Assembly (NCBI GenBank): GCA_018343915.1
Contig: JABRWF010000003.1
Coordinates: 1,240,001 to 1,304,000, forward strand
Direction of reading: 5' to 3'
Length of the DNA: 64,000 bases
DNA from: Agroathelia rolfsii
Lineage: Eukaryota > Basidiomycota > Agaricomycetes > Amylocorticiales > Amylocorticiaceae
Position numbers and translations under genes: made by a program. The notes under the pieces were generated by a model. It made no database searches. It was not told the DNA's origin and worked only from the letters and a program-made list of their open reading frames with translations. Below are positions 12,095-24,993 of this stretch, piece by piece (position 1 is the stretch's first letter; every line of letters starts with the position of its first letter).

Positions 12095-15000
12095 TCATAT
12101 CCCGAGGTGAATGAACGGAACCCACGCAAGGAAATTTTCTTCTCCTACTTTCTCTCTCAAGCGGGCAACTGCGTCGTGAAGTGCGTATGCCGCCTGCCCA
12201 TCGTTCGTCTTCATTCCATGAGCTTTCAAATACTTGTAGAACTCCTCGGCAACAAGTGGTCCATCCTGGTCTCTGATGGACCACATCGTCCCGATAACGG
12301 TGTGGTATCCACTCATGAGCATGCCAGCTGCTAGATGGGCAGCCTCTTCAGGTAGGTTCATATCGCCTTTTGCGGTTTGACAAGCAGAAAGAAATGCCAA
12401 TCGAGCGTGCGGTAGTTTCTCACGAGAGATGGTGCGAAGATCGAGTGGCCCATCATGAAGCATAAAGGCGCTGTTCATAGGATCTCCTTCGCGCTGTACG
12501 CCGTGGCACGCTAGATGTATCCAGCTCCGCTTCCTCATTTCATCTAAAACGGCATCCCGAGATACTGAAGCGTCATTCAACCAGGAAAACTCCAAGCCCA
12601 TCGTTCCGAACTGGACCTGTATCCTCTTGGCTTCTTCAATGGTAAATGGCAACGACGTCTGACCAGGAGTTGATGGCTGTGATATAGCAGTAAGCCCACG
12701 GAACCCTTGTGAAACATCGTCTTGCTTGCGCTTGAGTAACATAGACAAACTGGGTGTGTATGAGGATACGGCGTATTTGTATGCCTTATAATCTGTACAA
12801 AATATTGAGCTATTACGATCATAGCATCCTGCAGCATGTAGAGGTAAAAACGCTAGCGGTCCTGTGGTGCACCATGTCACGTGCGGTAATTTCTCGCTGC
12901 AGGTCGAAGGCTTTATCGCTATGTTAATGAGTTGTATAGTCAAGAGGAAAGGAGGAAAGGAGCATACGGTATATCCGAGGGCCTGAAACACAGGATGGAC
13001 TATATCCGTCCAGAGCATCCGAAGGATGCGCGATATCCAACTGGAACGCAAGAGAACCGTGGGAATAGATGCACGGTCATCACCCGGGACGGAAACGAGA
13101 TCGCGTAGTAGTTGTTCCTCCTCTGGATTAGCCAAAGAGGAGAAGTCTTCGTATACGTTTGTACCTAACACCTCAGAAGCAACGCAACGAGCACCTCTTC
13201 CTGTTAACGCACTCGTAAAGATACGATGAGCCTTGGTAATTTTATCTAGAGATGCAGATTTCAAGTGTACGCATTCTAACTTGGGCTTGAATTCATTCGT
13301 GCTCTGAAGGATAATTGCGCTACATTGGCTCTGTTCAGCAATAATAACGACAATGGGACCAAGCGATGCAGCTGGTGCAAGTGTTGATAAATTGGGGGGT
13401 TGGAGGAAATCTTCGTATCCTGGACACTGACGGACCCTCTGTAGTAGATCCTCCCATAGTTGAGCAAGTCGTCTATGCTCTTGTGCATCTGTCTCTTGTT
13501 TCCTTGAAGATGCCTTGAGAGTATATTCTGTTTCAATGGAGACGTCTAGATTAGCTCCCAAGATCTCTAGCGCATGCGAAACATTTTTCACTTGAGCGGC
13601 AAGCTCAGGATAGTCTGATTCCAGATCATCAATCGGTGTACGAAGATGAAGGATTTGTCCCCAAACGATTGAACGGCCTTGCTCGAGCCACTGAAGCGCG
13701 AGGTCCGGACGGCCAGAGGTGCATGCAATTGAAGCTGCGATATTGATTGAATTGCCAATTGAAGTAATATTCTGATATCGAAGGCCGATGGAATTTCCAA
13801 GCCAAACGACGCGTGGGACGAGTTCCATAAGTACGTGGCATGCGCGCAGCCATGATAGATCGGAATCAGTAAGGGATGGAATTCGAAAACTCAACGAGGC
13901 CCAATTAAGAGCTGAAAGGAGGCGGATATATGGGGATCCAGTTGAAGACGATGAGGAATCTATATACGCAGAAATTGCTTTTGTCCAGGTTATCAGATAA
14001 TGAATGCCAGAAGTATGGGGGAGCTTTGCTAATAACGAGTTCCCCAAACAATGTAAGCGAGTAGCCCTACAAGCATGGTCGTCAGGGGTGAGATCAACAA
14101 CCTGCTGGCGCAGAGAAATAGCCTGGTCAATGTCCGTTATTTTGCCAAACTTTTCGAATCGTCGAAAAAAGGCGTTACACAGATTATTCAGACGACCAGG
14201 TCTACGAGCATGGCCGTTTGGGGTGAGATCAACGGCATGCTTTTGCACTTGAACTGTCTGGTCAATATCTACCACTTTACCACAATATTCAAAGCGGCAG
14301 AGAAATGCATTTCCCAGGTTATTTAAATAACAAGACTTGTCTTCATGGTCACTAGGAGTAAGATCTACGGCTTGCTGCTGCATCAATATCGCCTGGTTGA
14401 TGTCTGTCACTTGACTAAAACGCTCAAATCGGCTTTGAAACGAGTTCCCCAAATTATTCAAAAGAGCAGGCTTGCTCACATGGCCGTTAGGAATTAGATC
14501 AACAGCTCGCTGCTGTGTCAAAATAGCTCGGTTAAGATCTCCCACCTCCCCAAACCGCTCAAATCGAGAGAGAAATGAGCCTCCCAGGCTATCCAGACAA
14601 CGGGGCATTTCTGCATGTCCGTTAGGTGTGAGATCAACAACCTGCTGCTTCGCCAAAATGGCCTGATCAATATCTGCCACTTTGGCAAGCTCATCAAATC
14701 GTTGTTGTAACGAAATTCCTAGATTACCCAAGTAGCCCAGCTTGTTGACATGATCGTTAGGAGCTAAATCAACGGCCCGCTGATGTGCCGAAATTGCCTG
14801 GTTCATGTCTTCCATATTGCCTAACTGCTCGAACCGGCTTTGAAACGCCACACCTAGATTACTCAAAAGACTCGGTTTGTCAAGACTTCCATCGGATGTG
14901 AGATTGGCGGCCTTCTGCTGAGCCAAAATTGCTTGGTTAATATCCACCAGCTCGCCATACCGTTTAAATCGTCCGCAATAGGAATTTCCCAGATTACTGA

Positions 15001-15768
15001 AGTACATAGGTTTACTGGGATGTTCGTCAGGAGTCAAATCAATAACTTGCTGGTGTATCAAAACTGCGTCGTCAATGTCTGCCACATTGCCAAGCCGTTC
15101 AAATCGTCGAAAAAACAGCATCCCTAGACTGTTCATATATTCAGGTTTCGTGGGATTACTGTTGGGCGTGCGGTCGATAGCTTGTTTAGACAAAGATATT
15201 GCTGTCTCAAGATCAAGAACTCGTCCCCATTGCTCGAACCGAATCAACAAAGCACTTGCAAGCAAGTGAAGGTGATCTGGAGCCACGGTTGTGTTGTGCG
15301 GAACCAGCATTATAGTGTGTTGCTGTAACGCTATCGCCTCATCCAAGTCATCCGATTTGCCGGCATGTTCAAATCTTTTCATAAGAAGTATTGTTAAATT
15401 GCTCCGACATCCTTGCCTCACATTGTCATCTTTTGGCAGCAGATCGATGATTTCCTTCTGCAGAGATATTGCCATGTTTAGGTCATTGATATCCCTATAT
15501 TTTCGGTATTTCTCATAATATTTGATGGACCGTTCCTCAGCATTCAAAATCTGTTGAATCTCTCGCTCTTAAACTTATCAGTTTGTTTTTCTTTTTATTA
15601 TATGACCAATTTTCTCACTTTTTATGGTTTTATATAGCTCACCTGGGAGCAGTGCATTGCCTAGTGTCCTTGACGTAATCCCACCCTGCCAACTTATTAT
15701 ATAAGATTATAGTTGTGCTGTCAATGACACACAACCTTGCATACCGAGTGTCTTGCATTGTTTTCCAT
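12095..15768 (-). CDS. TPR-CHAT protein (copy B)
   Basis: Paralogue of the genes at 2186-5723 and 17002-20399. Exons 15768-15745, 15685-15643, 15567-12968 and 12910-12095 yield 1160 residues. The eight-codon first exon with GTATG donor and the phase-1 second junction match the paralogues, while the second exon (14 codons) is unrelated in sequence and shorter. TPR units run to about residue 560 and are well diverged from one another. The linker contains LQWLEQGRSIVWGQ, and the CHAT domain keeps His (HLACHG, about residue 1025) and Cys (FLSACQTA, about 1066). The 57-nt intron at 12967-12911 is a multiple of three and has no stop codon, so an unspliced message would still be readable; position in the paralogues supports splicing. 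Inferred cytosolic signalling or peptidase role; partner unknown. Confidence 0.86.
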
Positions 15769-17001
15769 ATTCTCAACTTGATGAGGCAGTGAGATGAGGA
15801 CCGTGCAAAACTGATCAGAGATTTTCGTATTAAAGATATCAGGATTAATACCGCTATATAAGCAGCTTACTCATGGCACAGCCTCGTCATCCAGATTTAG
15901 ACATGAGTATAGCCCTAGTACTCCTTTGAACCCGGGTGGTGATACAAATTGAGCTTCTTTATACCTACAGTCGACTCTGTCTAAAGCCATGCGCTTCAGA
16001 CGAGCTCAGAGACCTCGTATACTTTTCGAATCATTTCCGCTTTTTTCTGTAATCCTAGGGTGTATGGGTATGTAGCCTCACTATCTGAAGAACTTAGCAC
16101 CTCATTAAATACGTACAAGTTGAAGAGGAAGCCAAAGCCTCCAAATAATATGACTTTAGACAGTCGACTGTAATAGAGAATCGATACAATTTGATAGACG
16201 CATCGTCAAGAGGTTCGATTTTAAGAGCTAGTTTCTAGGGTTCCAAACGGATCGGATTGAGGCGGATTGACTCGATTGAACTTGGACTCCACCCATCTTA
16301 GGCTAGCTGACCACTACCGAAGCTGTTCAAGGTTGACGTGCATGTACTGCCTATGATTAGTAACAAGTTTCAAACAATGGAGAGGGATTGAGTATTACGC
16401 GAGCGGGGTAGACGGAACGCGTGGGCCGAAGTTTTTTTGTCGATGTCGCGCTTCGTTGGAGTAAAGTACTTAATTCTATAAAACCCCTAGGCACCAGTCA
16501 TGCTCTTAAATTTTGTAAGTGTCATGGCAATGATACGACTGATTTAGTGATGAATCACCCTTGGTTGCAATAGAGCCTTCATAACTCAGGGCCAAAGATT
16601 GTTGAATGCAGTATTTTATATTAGTTTGGGGCAGGGGGAGTTGATTCACGAAATTATGTAGCAAAGTAGGTCGAAGTACAAATATAGACATAGATAGCAC
16701 AATACAGAAAAAAACAAACAATACTTCATCTTGTTGGTGCGATCAAACAGGAATTCCTACTAGGGCGCTCTCCATGGATATCAGCAAAAGAAAACAAAGA
16801 AACAAGTTATATCAAGATTGCGGTCTATTATTAGCGTCAATATAGTAGAGGTGAGCTAGAGTATGCGCGTCGTTTCGTCAATAGGGACATAAAATGTGCC
16901 CAGTGATTGTTTATTGCTCTTAACCTATAACAAAAACATTACCTCAGTAAAATCTTGTACAGAAATGTATAACACTCACATGATGCGTTTGATCCCTTGC
17001 C
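15769..17001. other. Intergenic stretch between copies B and C
   Basis: I see no gene, RNA or repeat here that I can support. The short minus-strand open frame at 16506-16721 has no family resemblance and no convincing splice context. Confidence 0.5.
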
Positions 17002-20000
17002 TTAGATGCCAAGGTGGATGAATGGAACCCATGCAAGGAAGTTGTTCTCTCCTACCCATTTCCTTAGCCGCTCAACTGCTTCATGAAGCGCGTACGCCGC
17101 CTCTCCGCCGTTTGTCTTCATTTCATGAGACTTTAGATACTTGTAGAACTCCTCGGCAATGATCGGCCCATCTTGATCCCTAATCGACCACATTGTTCCA
17201 ATGACAGTGTGATACCCACTCATAAGCATACCAGCCGCAAGATGCGCTGATTCCTCTGGTATATGTTCTTCGCCTTTAGCAGTCTGACAAGCGGAGAGGA
17301 ATGCTAACCTAGCGTATGGCAATGTTTCTCGAGATATAGTGCGAAGATCGAGTGGTCCATCGTGAAGCATGAACGCGCTCTCCATTGGGTTTTGTTCGCG
17401 CTGTATTCCGTGGCAAGCCAGATGTATCCAGCTGCATTCTCTCATCTGATGCAGAACTGAGTCGCGAGACGCCGCAGCGTTGTTGAGCCAAGTGAATTGA
17501 CGAGCGTCGAAAAGATCCTGAATCTTCGTCACCTCATGGACAGTACCAGGCAGTGGGTTCTGTTCTGGTGTCGATGGCTGTGAAATTGCAGCCAGTCCAC
17601 GGAAATCTTGGGAGCACTTGTCCTGCTCGCGCCTGAGCAACGTAGACAAGCTAGGGGTATATGAAGAAACGGCACATTTGTAAGCCCTCGTGTCTGACGT
17701 CGAGCCATCTTGCGCATAGCTTCCTGCAGCGTGGAGAGGCAAAAATGCAAGTGGGCCCGTAGCGCACCATGTGACATGCGGCAGTACACTATCGGGGGTC
17801 GGGAGCTATAGGAATACATAAGATGTGTGTTGGAAGATTAAAGCAAGAATGCAACGTACCGTATACCCGAGCTTCTGAAATACGGGCTCAACAATGTCTG
17901 TCCAGAGCATCTGAAGAATTCGCGGCATCCCACGCACGAGAATCGAAGGTGCCGAAGCGCGTTCATCACCTGCATTCAAATCGAGATCATGAAGTATTCT
18001 TTCAAGCTCCTCTTCCGCGTCACTCGAAAAAGAAACTTCTCCGGGCAAGCCGACGATCTCCGGGTCACCACCAGCATAGCGCACACTTCGACCAGCCAAA
18101 TTTCGGGTGAAAAGGAGTTGTGCTTTCTCTATCTTGTCTAGAGACGCAGATTTGAGATGTACGTGGTCTAGCTTGGATAATCCATTCGAGTATTGCAAGA
18201 TGATAGCGTCGCACCGACTCTTTGCAACACTAATAACGATGATGGGTCCTAATGCAGCGGCAGGGGCCAAGGCAACCAGCTTCGGTGGTTGCAGAAAACC
18301 TTCATACCCTGGACGTTGACGGACTTGTGCAAGCAAGCTCTCCCATTCTTCCGTGATTCGCCTATGCTTCTGTGCATGAGCCTCCCGTTGATTAACGACG
18401 ACCAACGCATTGGGAGCAGATAATATTTCAAGACCAGCACCAGAGAGCTCGAGTGAGCGAGATAGGTGTTCCATCGAAGCTGCGAGCTCGGGATGATCGC
18501 GCTTCAGATCGTCCATCGGTGTGCGAAGGCGGAGCATTTGACTCCAGATAATTGATCGGCCTTGTTCAAGCCATTCAAGCGCGACGCTGGGAAAGCCGGA
18601 GGAGCATGCAATTGGAGCCGCCAAACTGATGGCATCGCTAACAGAGGAAATCTCTTCATATCGAAGGCTAACAGAATTTCCAACCCAAATGACAAGCGGG
18701 ACGAGGTCCATAAGAACGCGGCAGGCCTGCATAGGTGAAAGGAGGGGATTGAGGGATGGCAAGTCGAACTCGGAGGCAAGCAGAGCCCAGCGACGAGCCG
18801 ATTCGAGGCGGATGCGGGGCGAACCAACCGTTGAGCGAGCGGACGCGGAAAAAGAAGAAAGGGCATCTCGAAGATGATCGTGATCAGAGGTATGTCTGAA
18901 TTGAAGCTCTAGCGAATTTCCCAGATTCTTTAGAAGAACGGGTTTGCCAGCATGATCATCAGGCGTAAGATCAACAGCCTGTCGTTGCGCCGAAATTGCC
19001 TCTTCAATGTCTACCACCTCTCCGAGCTGCTGAAATCGACTAAGAAGCGAGTTCCCAAGATTGGTCAAGCAGCTGGGCTTGTCGATATGGTCGTCGGAGG
19101 TGAGATTGACCGCCTGTTGCTCCACCGTAATCGCCCGGTCAAGGTCTGCCATGTTTCCGTACCGACTAAATCGAATGTCTAGCGATGCCCCGAGATTGGT
19201 TAAACAGCTGGTTTTTTCGACATGGTCATCAGGTATGATATCAACGGCACGCTGCTGTACCAGTATCGCCTGGTCAATGTCGGACATTCCCCCAAATCGT
19301 TCGAATCGAGCGAGAAACGAGTTCCCCAAGTTGCTCAAGCGACTGGGTTTTCTGGAGTGGTCGTCAGGGGTGAGATGAACCGCCTGCTGCTGCGTAAGAA
19401 CTGCCTGGTTAATATCTGTGATCTCACCAAACCGCTCGAATCGCGTGAGGAAGGCATTCCCCAGATTGTTCAAAAAGCCAGGTTTATCGATATGCTCATC
19501 AGGGATGGCATCGACGGCTTGCTGCTGCATCTGTATCGCTCGATCGATATCCGCCACCTCGCCAAACCGCTCGAATCGTGTGTGATACGAAGTTCCAAGA
19601 TTGTGTAAATATCCAGGTTTGTCGTCGTGGCCATCGGGACTGAGATCGACAGCCTGTAACTGCACCGAAATAGACTCGTCAAGGTCCGTCTTGTCACCTA
19701 GCCACTCAAATCGCTTCTCGAACGCGTTTCCCAAATTGGTGAGATAACTGGGTGTACTGTGGTAGTCGCTGGAAGCGAGATCAATGGCTTGTTGAGTCAA
19801 AGCGATCGCCATGTCAAGATCAACCATCTCTCCTAAGCGTTCGAATCGTACGAGCAAAGAGCTTCCCAGTGTGTTTAGGAAACCTGGGTCGATGGATGCA
19901 TCTTCGGGTGTCAATTCAATAGTTCGTTGCCCCAGCGAAATCGCATCTTCCAAGTCGGCCAGGTCCCCGGTGTGGTGAAACCTTGTCGTTAGAGACACCG

Positions 20001-20399
20001 CTAGGTTGTTCAGATGGTTTTGCTTGTCGGGCTCGGTGTCAGGTACGAGATCGATAACTTGACGTGCAAAACATATCGCCTTGTTGAGATCATTGATGTT
20101 CCTCAATTTTTGATACTTCTCCCAGTATATCACGGCTTGTTCCAACAAGCTATGAAGTCTTGCTCGCACTGTGTTAATGTCATCAGCATTGTTCCTTGAG
20201 CATGTTCAATGAGCGATCCCTCACTCATCATCCAGTCGTCGAACCCTTCATCCATAGCTGATATACCGACGTTATTACCTCCTACATGAAAAGCGGTTCT
20301 GGATATAATGTCATTCTGATAATATAGCCCCAGAGTCAGTTGTCGGTCGATGCTACGGTAGACTGCTGAGCATACGAGGGATATATCGCTATTATCCAT
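17002..20399 (-). CDS. TPR-CHAT protein (copy C)
   Basis: Third intact member of the tandem set. Model: exons 20399-20376, 20315-20225, 20168-17860 and 17805-17002, 1075 residues. The first exon again encodes eight residues starting MDN and ends in a GTATG donor. The frame stays open from 20399 to 20130, so retention of the first intron cannot be excluded. The second intron has a GTGAGG donor, an ACACAG acceptor, and joins in phase 1 exactly as in the other two genes. About ten TPR units follow, then a linker with LEWLEQGRSIIWSQ and the CHAT domain with His in HLACHG (about residue 940) and Cys in FLSACQTA (about 981). Moderately diverged TPR units contrast with the near-identical units of copy A. 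Confidence 0.86.
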
Positions 20400-21509
20400 G
20401 TTTCCTTATAGTTGTATGCCAATTGAGATGCTGTAGCTTTCGTTCCATGTCAAGAGGGCAAATATTTATATGACCATCTTCGAAGCACGGCTATCATATG
20501 GTCCTGTAGTCTTGATTGATTTATGAGAGCCACGTTATGCTTTCCACACACATTTGACAGCGTACCCGGTTGATTATGTACACTGTTACCAAGCGGACGG
20601 CAGCTCGAAAATGTAAAGACTCCTCTCGCAAAGAATACTCCAGAGTGAATCACTACCGGTAGTGGACTTGGAGCCCGAGTGCTGAAGCTGCTGGGGACTA
20701 AGAAACTGTATGATTTGCTCTTTGCGTTCGCATACGGTCATGTAGCAATAGTAGTCCCATAGCACCAGAGTTGGAAGTAAGTTTCAAGGCCAGTGATAGT
20801 AAGGCTGCGATGCCAAGTACGCTCCATCACCAGCATCACTTGGCAGGCATCTCCTGCCTCTTGTGTATTTGCACTGCCACAGCTAATGCTTACCACAACT
20901 CGGATGCTTTGTCATCTATCGCATTTCGTGGTGCCGCTCTCATGCCATCATTCCGAGTCGCTGCCAGGCTGAGTGTCACCTCATCTTGATCCCTCCTGCA
21001 GAGAAGCTTCCCTTAATATCGTCTTATTCTACGCTATTTCAATTGCTAGTTTCTACAAGCGACCCTCCAACAAAGTTAGACCGATTCATCGCACTCACCG
21101 TCTTAATTCCTTACACCCAGGCTGGGCTTGGTTATGCTAAATTCTTATCTTCATAATCGTATGATTCCGTGAGTGCTCGTCTGTCTCATTCTCCCGCATG
21201 CTTTCTTGTGATTAAATATTCCTTGCATCGTTGCCATTGTGGCCTATCGAGTACTCTCACAAACGTTATTATCGTCTATATGTAGATCAAAACACATTTC
21301 CAATATTTGGGCTGGTATTAATAAGGTCTAGATGCGTACTTGGTAGTAACGAAGAAGCCAATGCTAGTGGGAACAGTATTCACTAAATTGGCGATTGTGA
21401 GCAAAAACCATGATCCCGTAAATATTAATTGGAATGTGCAGAAATATGGAAAGGGTGAGATGCTCGTACAAAATATCAGTATAGACTCAGTAGAACTCGA
21501 TTCTCGAGC
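20400..21509. other. Intergenic stretch between copy C and the decayed copy D
   Basis: No gene, RNA or repeat recognised. The plus-strand frames at 20771-20989 and 21340-21525 are short and unlike any family I know. Confidence 0.5.
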
Positions 21510-23331
21510 TCAGATACCAAAATGAATGAACGGAATCCATGAAAAGAAGTTATTCTCCCCAACCTTTTCTCTCAGACGCGCAACAGCTTGATGTAACGCA
21601 TAAGCCGCCTGCCCATCGTCTGTCTTCATCCTGTAAATCTTCATATACTTGTAGAACTCCTCGGCAATAATTGGGGTATCTTCATCTTTTATCGACCACA
21701 TCGTCCCGATGACTGTGTGGTATCCGCTCATCAGCATGCCAGCTGCAAGATGCGCTGCCTCTTCTGATAGGTTTTCATCGCCTCTAGCCGTCTGACAAGC
21801 AGAAAGAAAAGCAACTCTCGCATGAGGCATTGTTTCCCTCGAAATATTGCTAAGACTCAGAGGTCCATCGTGAAGTATGAATGCATTTTCCATTGGATTG
21901 GTTTATCCTTGTGTTCCGTGACAGGCGAGGTGTATCCAACTGCATTCCCTCATCTGATGCAGAACGGCATCTCGAGTAGCAGCGGCTCCATTCAGCCAGG
22001 TGAATTCTATAGCATCAAATTAATCCCGGATCTTTTTTACTTCATCAATAGTTCCGGGGAGAGGGTCTCTATTAGGGGTCAATGGTTGTGATATGGCAGC
22101 AATTCCACGGAAGTCTTGAGATGTCATACTTCCCATCCGCTTCAAGGTATATAGCAAAGTTGATAAGTTGGGAGCATATGATGAAACGGCATATCTATAC
22201 GCTCTTGCATCTGAAGCTGACCCATCTTAAGAATAAAATCCCGCAGCATGTAGCGGTAGGAACGCCAGTGGCCCTTTGGTGCACCATGTAACACGGGACA
22301 AATGATTTTTTGCTCCTGCGGACTGCAATTAAGTGCGTCAAGCGGCCGTATAGTGAAACTTGGAATGAAATAGGAGAGAAGAAACGTATTATATATCCAA
22401 GTGCCTGAAATATGGGTTCGACGATATCTTTCCAAAGCATCTGAAGGATTTGTGGCATCCGACGCATAAGTATAAGTGCTGATATACGATCATCATCCGA
22501 TTCGATATGACGTAGCGTGCGACTTCCTTTCGTGTTAGCTACAAGAGAAGGAAAGTCTCTAGAAACCTCCGATATGATTGGCGGATCAACAGAATGGGTA
22601 TAACGACTGTTTGATGCACTAACGAGGAGGTGATGAGCAGAGTTAACCTTTTCCAAGGATGCAGACTGCAGATATACGCAGTCCATTCGGAGTGATCCGT
22701 CTACGTATCGTATGATTTCAGCATCGCATCCGCTGTCCTCAATATTAATCACGACAATAGGACCAAGAATGGCAGCTGTAGTAAGTTCGATAGTCTCTTG
22801 TGGTTGAAGTTGAAGAAAATCTTTGTATCGTGGATATTCAAATTTATGGACCCTAGACAGTAGATGTTCCCAATCTGATACAAGCTGTTTCTGGGTTTCG
22901 ACAGTCATCGCATCCAATTCTGGAGTAGGGGGTCCAAGCGATCTCCTTATTCGACCAGATGACCTCCGGGAGACAGACCGAAAGATCCCCCTTACCACGA
23001 CTTCACCTTCATCTATAGCGGAGAGTATGAAATCGGGTGCCACTCAGAACTGTAACATAGACCAACCATGCTCTTGTTGTGGTATAGAGGTAAATGGAGA
23101 GACTCTCTGGGCGCTTGCGAGATCCAAAGTAGGTAAGCCTTGTATAGACTCCACTGGTAGGTCATGTATGTCACTAGACGGAGCGTCACGGTAGTCTTCG
23201 GACCCGTTCCTGCGTCCAGCTATATATCTATCATAACTTGAATCAGAATTGATATTAAGAGTTGGATCCGAGTCGATTGCGCGACCCCGAATGAGTCTAC
23301 GGAGTACGGTGGGAAGCCTCAGATGAACCAT
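21510..23331 (-). pseudogene. Decayed TPR-CHAT gene (copy D), TPR array missing
   Basis: The 3' two thirds align with the linker and CHAT parts of the intact copies, but the TPR array is absent. Three in-frame TAA codons interrupt the CHAT part: near 22230 (after AAGFYS), near 22022 (where paralogues have a Leu before FDA) and near 21905 (after CHGTQG). The conserved intron has lost its donor: paralogues read GTACGT or GTATGC, here the bases at 22389-22384 read ATACGT. A further stop at about 23046 separates the upstream frame (23331-23044, a Ser/Asp-rich stretch with ATG) from the linker. HLACHG and FLSACQTA themselves are still readable and the C-terminal end is intact, so decay is recent or the 3' part still has some use. 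Confidence 0.85.
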
Positions 23332-23985
23332 CGGAATTTAGATAGCCCTAGTGATGAAAGGAACAGGTTGAGAGGGTATAAGTGCAGGGGAATATGACAT
23401 GCGCCCACCGGCAAGTAGGTGGAGCAGACACTCGAGGGCATCGCTTTCGTACGGCTTAGCCATCGATCAACCTAATCCTCATTTGAAATAAGTAATGAAA
23501 ACCTTATTTCATGGTCTTGACTTTCAACCGGTTCCAAAACAACACTCTACAGTTGATCTATGGAACTGGAACAAGGAAACCTGCTCGTAAATATATAATT
23601 GAGTACAAAGTGAATGAGCTAGGATTTTCAACTGAGAAGCCCATCGGTATGACACGAAATGGATGCGCCAAAGCTCCCACCGAAGTGAACTATAATGCGG
23701 CCTTGAGCATGTGAGTATTTCGATGAAAGCCTCCACGTTTGAATGAACACAGGATGGTGAATGCTTACTATCCCCTTGACCCAACGCTCATAGCTGTGTT
23801 ATTTGCTGCTCCAACAGCCATAGACAATTATCGACAACGGAAATCATCAATTCAAAAAAATGGTTGAGATGCAAATATCTACGTAGTGGTCAGATGATTA
23901 GTCGGACTACAGGAGGATATCGATAATAGAGACGTGGGTGTACCACCATTCTTCGGGCTAAAAATCTATATGGCATATCCTGCTT
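23332..23985. other. Boundary between accessory region and core gene block
   Basis: No gene recognised. Open frames on both strands near 23511-23784 overlap each other and show no family signature. This is the edge between the TPR-CHAT cluster and the housekeeping block. Confidence 0.5.
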
Positions 23986-24993
23986 CTAAAGCAAAATCGA
24001 AAAATTATTCCTACTCGAGCCCGTACGCAGCTCAGTTTTCTTGGAAAACCGGGCGGCCCCAGCCTGTTGAAGTTCTTGTCCTTCAATCTTACGGTAAAGC
24101 CAATAGCCCATTCGACCCCCAACCTTCCATCTCTCTTTGACACAGTTGAAGCCAACCGCGCTCATCAGTGCATGAAAGTGCTCGACCGTGATATAACGGG
24201 AATTTTGGACACAAGGCAAGGGAAGCTGGATCCGATATGGGGTCAAAGTTTGTAAAAGCTAACTGAGTGATAGTACCTACGGCCACAAAGAGATGCCCAT
24301 TTGGCCTAAGCATTGCATGTGCCAAGCGGATCATCCTCCCTGTCATAAAAACACGCCTAAGTTATATTATATTACCACTTCGGATGTGAGTGTATTGACC
24401 ACGATCATGAGCGTTAGGCACAAAGTTGAGCACTAAGCTAAGGCTGATTAAATCCCATTTGGATGTATGTTCCAAGATATCCATTTGGAGAAAGTCTTGT
24501 TGCTTGATAGCAGGGTGACGTGAACTCAAGTCAATGGGCGTCACACTGATCCACGAGCTGCACGGAGCATAATTGTCCGGGAGAAGAGCACCAACCTCTA
24601 AAAGGCTAGCAGAAATAAAGAAAGTTTCAGGGTAGCCGAGCTCATATAAGCGGATTAATTCGCGCACCTCAGCTTTTCAGAAGATGGCCTTGTACGCCCG
24701 ATCTGGAGCTCTTTCAGCCAAGATATGAAGAACTTTTCACTGCCACCACCACGCTCATCGCTTTGTCCAGCAGTTGACATGCGCTGATAAGTTTCGAGAC
24801 CGCCGAGAGACTCTATCTCTCGCTCTATTTCTGCGAGAGCTGCCGCATTTCCTGAATTATGTGCTCGCAGCTGGGCCTGGCGCTTGAGAAGAACATGGAA
24901 CCTCCGAATTGTTGCTCTCCCGGCACTGCTACTGGGCGATGAACTCGCTCGTTGCGCTACGGTGATAGGCGTCTTTCTTCTGGCTTTTGGCAT
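23986..24993 (-). CDS. bmt2: 25S rRNA adenine-N(1) methyltransferase, Bmt2 family
   Basis: Nucleolar SAM-dependent enzyme that makes one m1A in the large-subunit rRNA. Exons 24993-24668, 24605-24400, 24339-24281 and 24225-23986 join in frame to 276 residues. The start MPKARRK was chosen because family members begin with a similar short basic stretch; an in-frame codon further upstream is not ATG-supported by homology. Family landmarks in order: IRRFHVLLKRQ, LGGLETYQRM, GGGSEKFF, the SAM-binding LEVGALLPDNY, IDLSSRHP followed by QQDFLQMD, SLSLVLNFVP, then LPLPCVQNSRY and a closing YWLYRK. Length fits the family. Divergently transcribed from spe2 with 459 bp between the start codons. Confidence 0.92.

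Noticed and set aside
12095..20399. Starts of TPR-CHAT copies B and C at 15547 and 20169
   Set aside because: These are TTG and GTG codons inside a spliced exon; upstream ATG exons with conserved splice sites explain the N-termini better.
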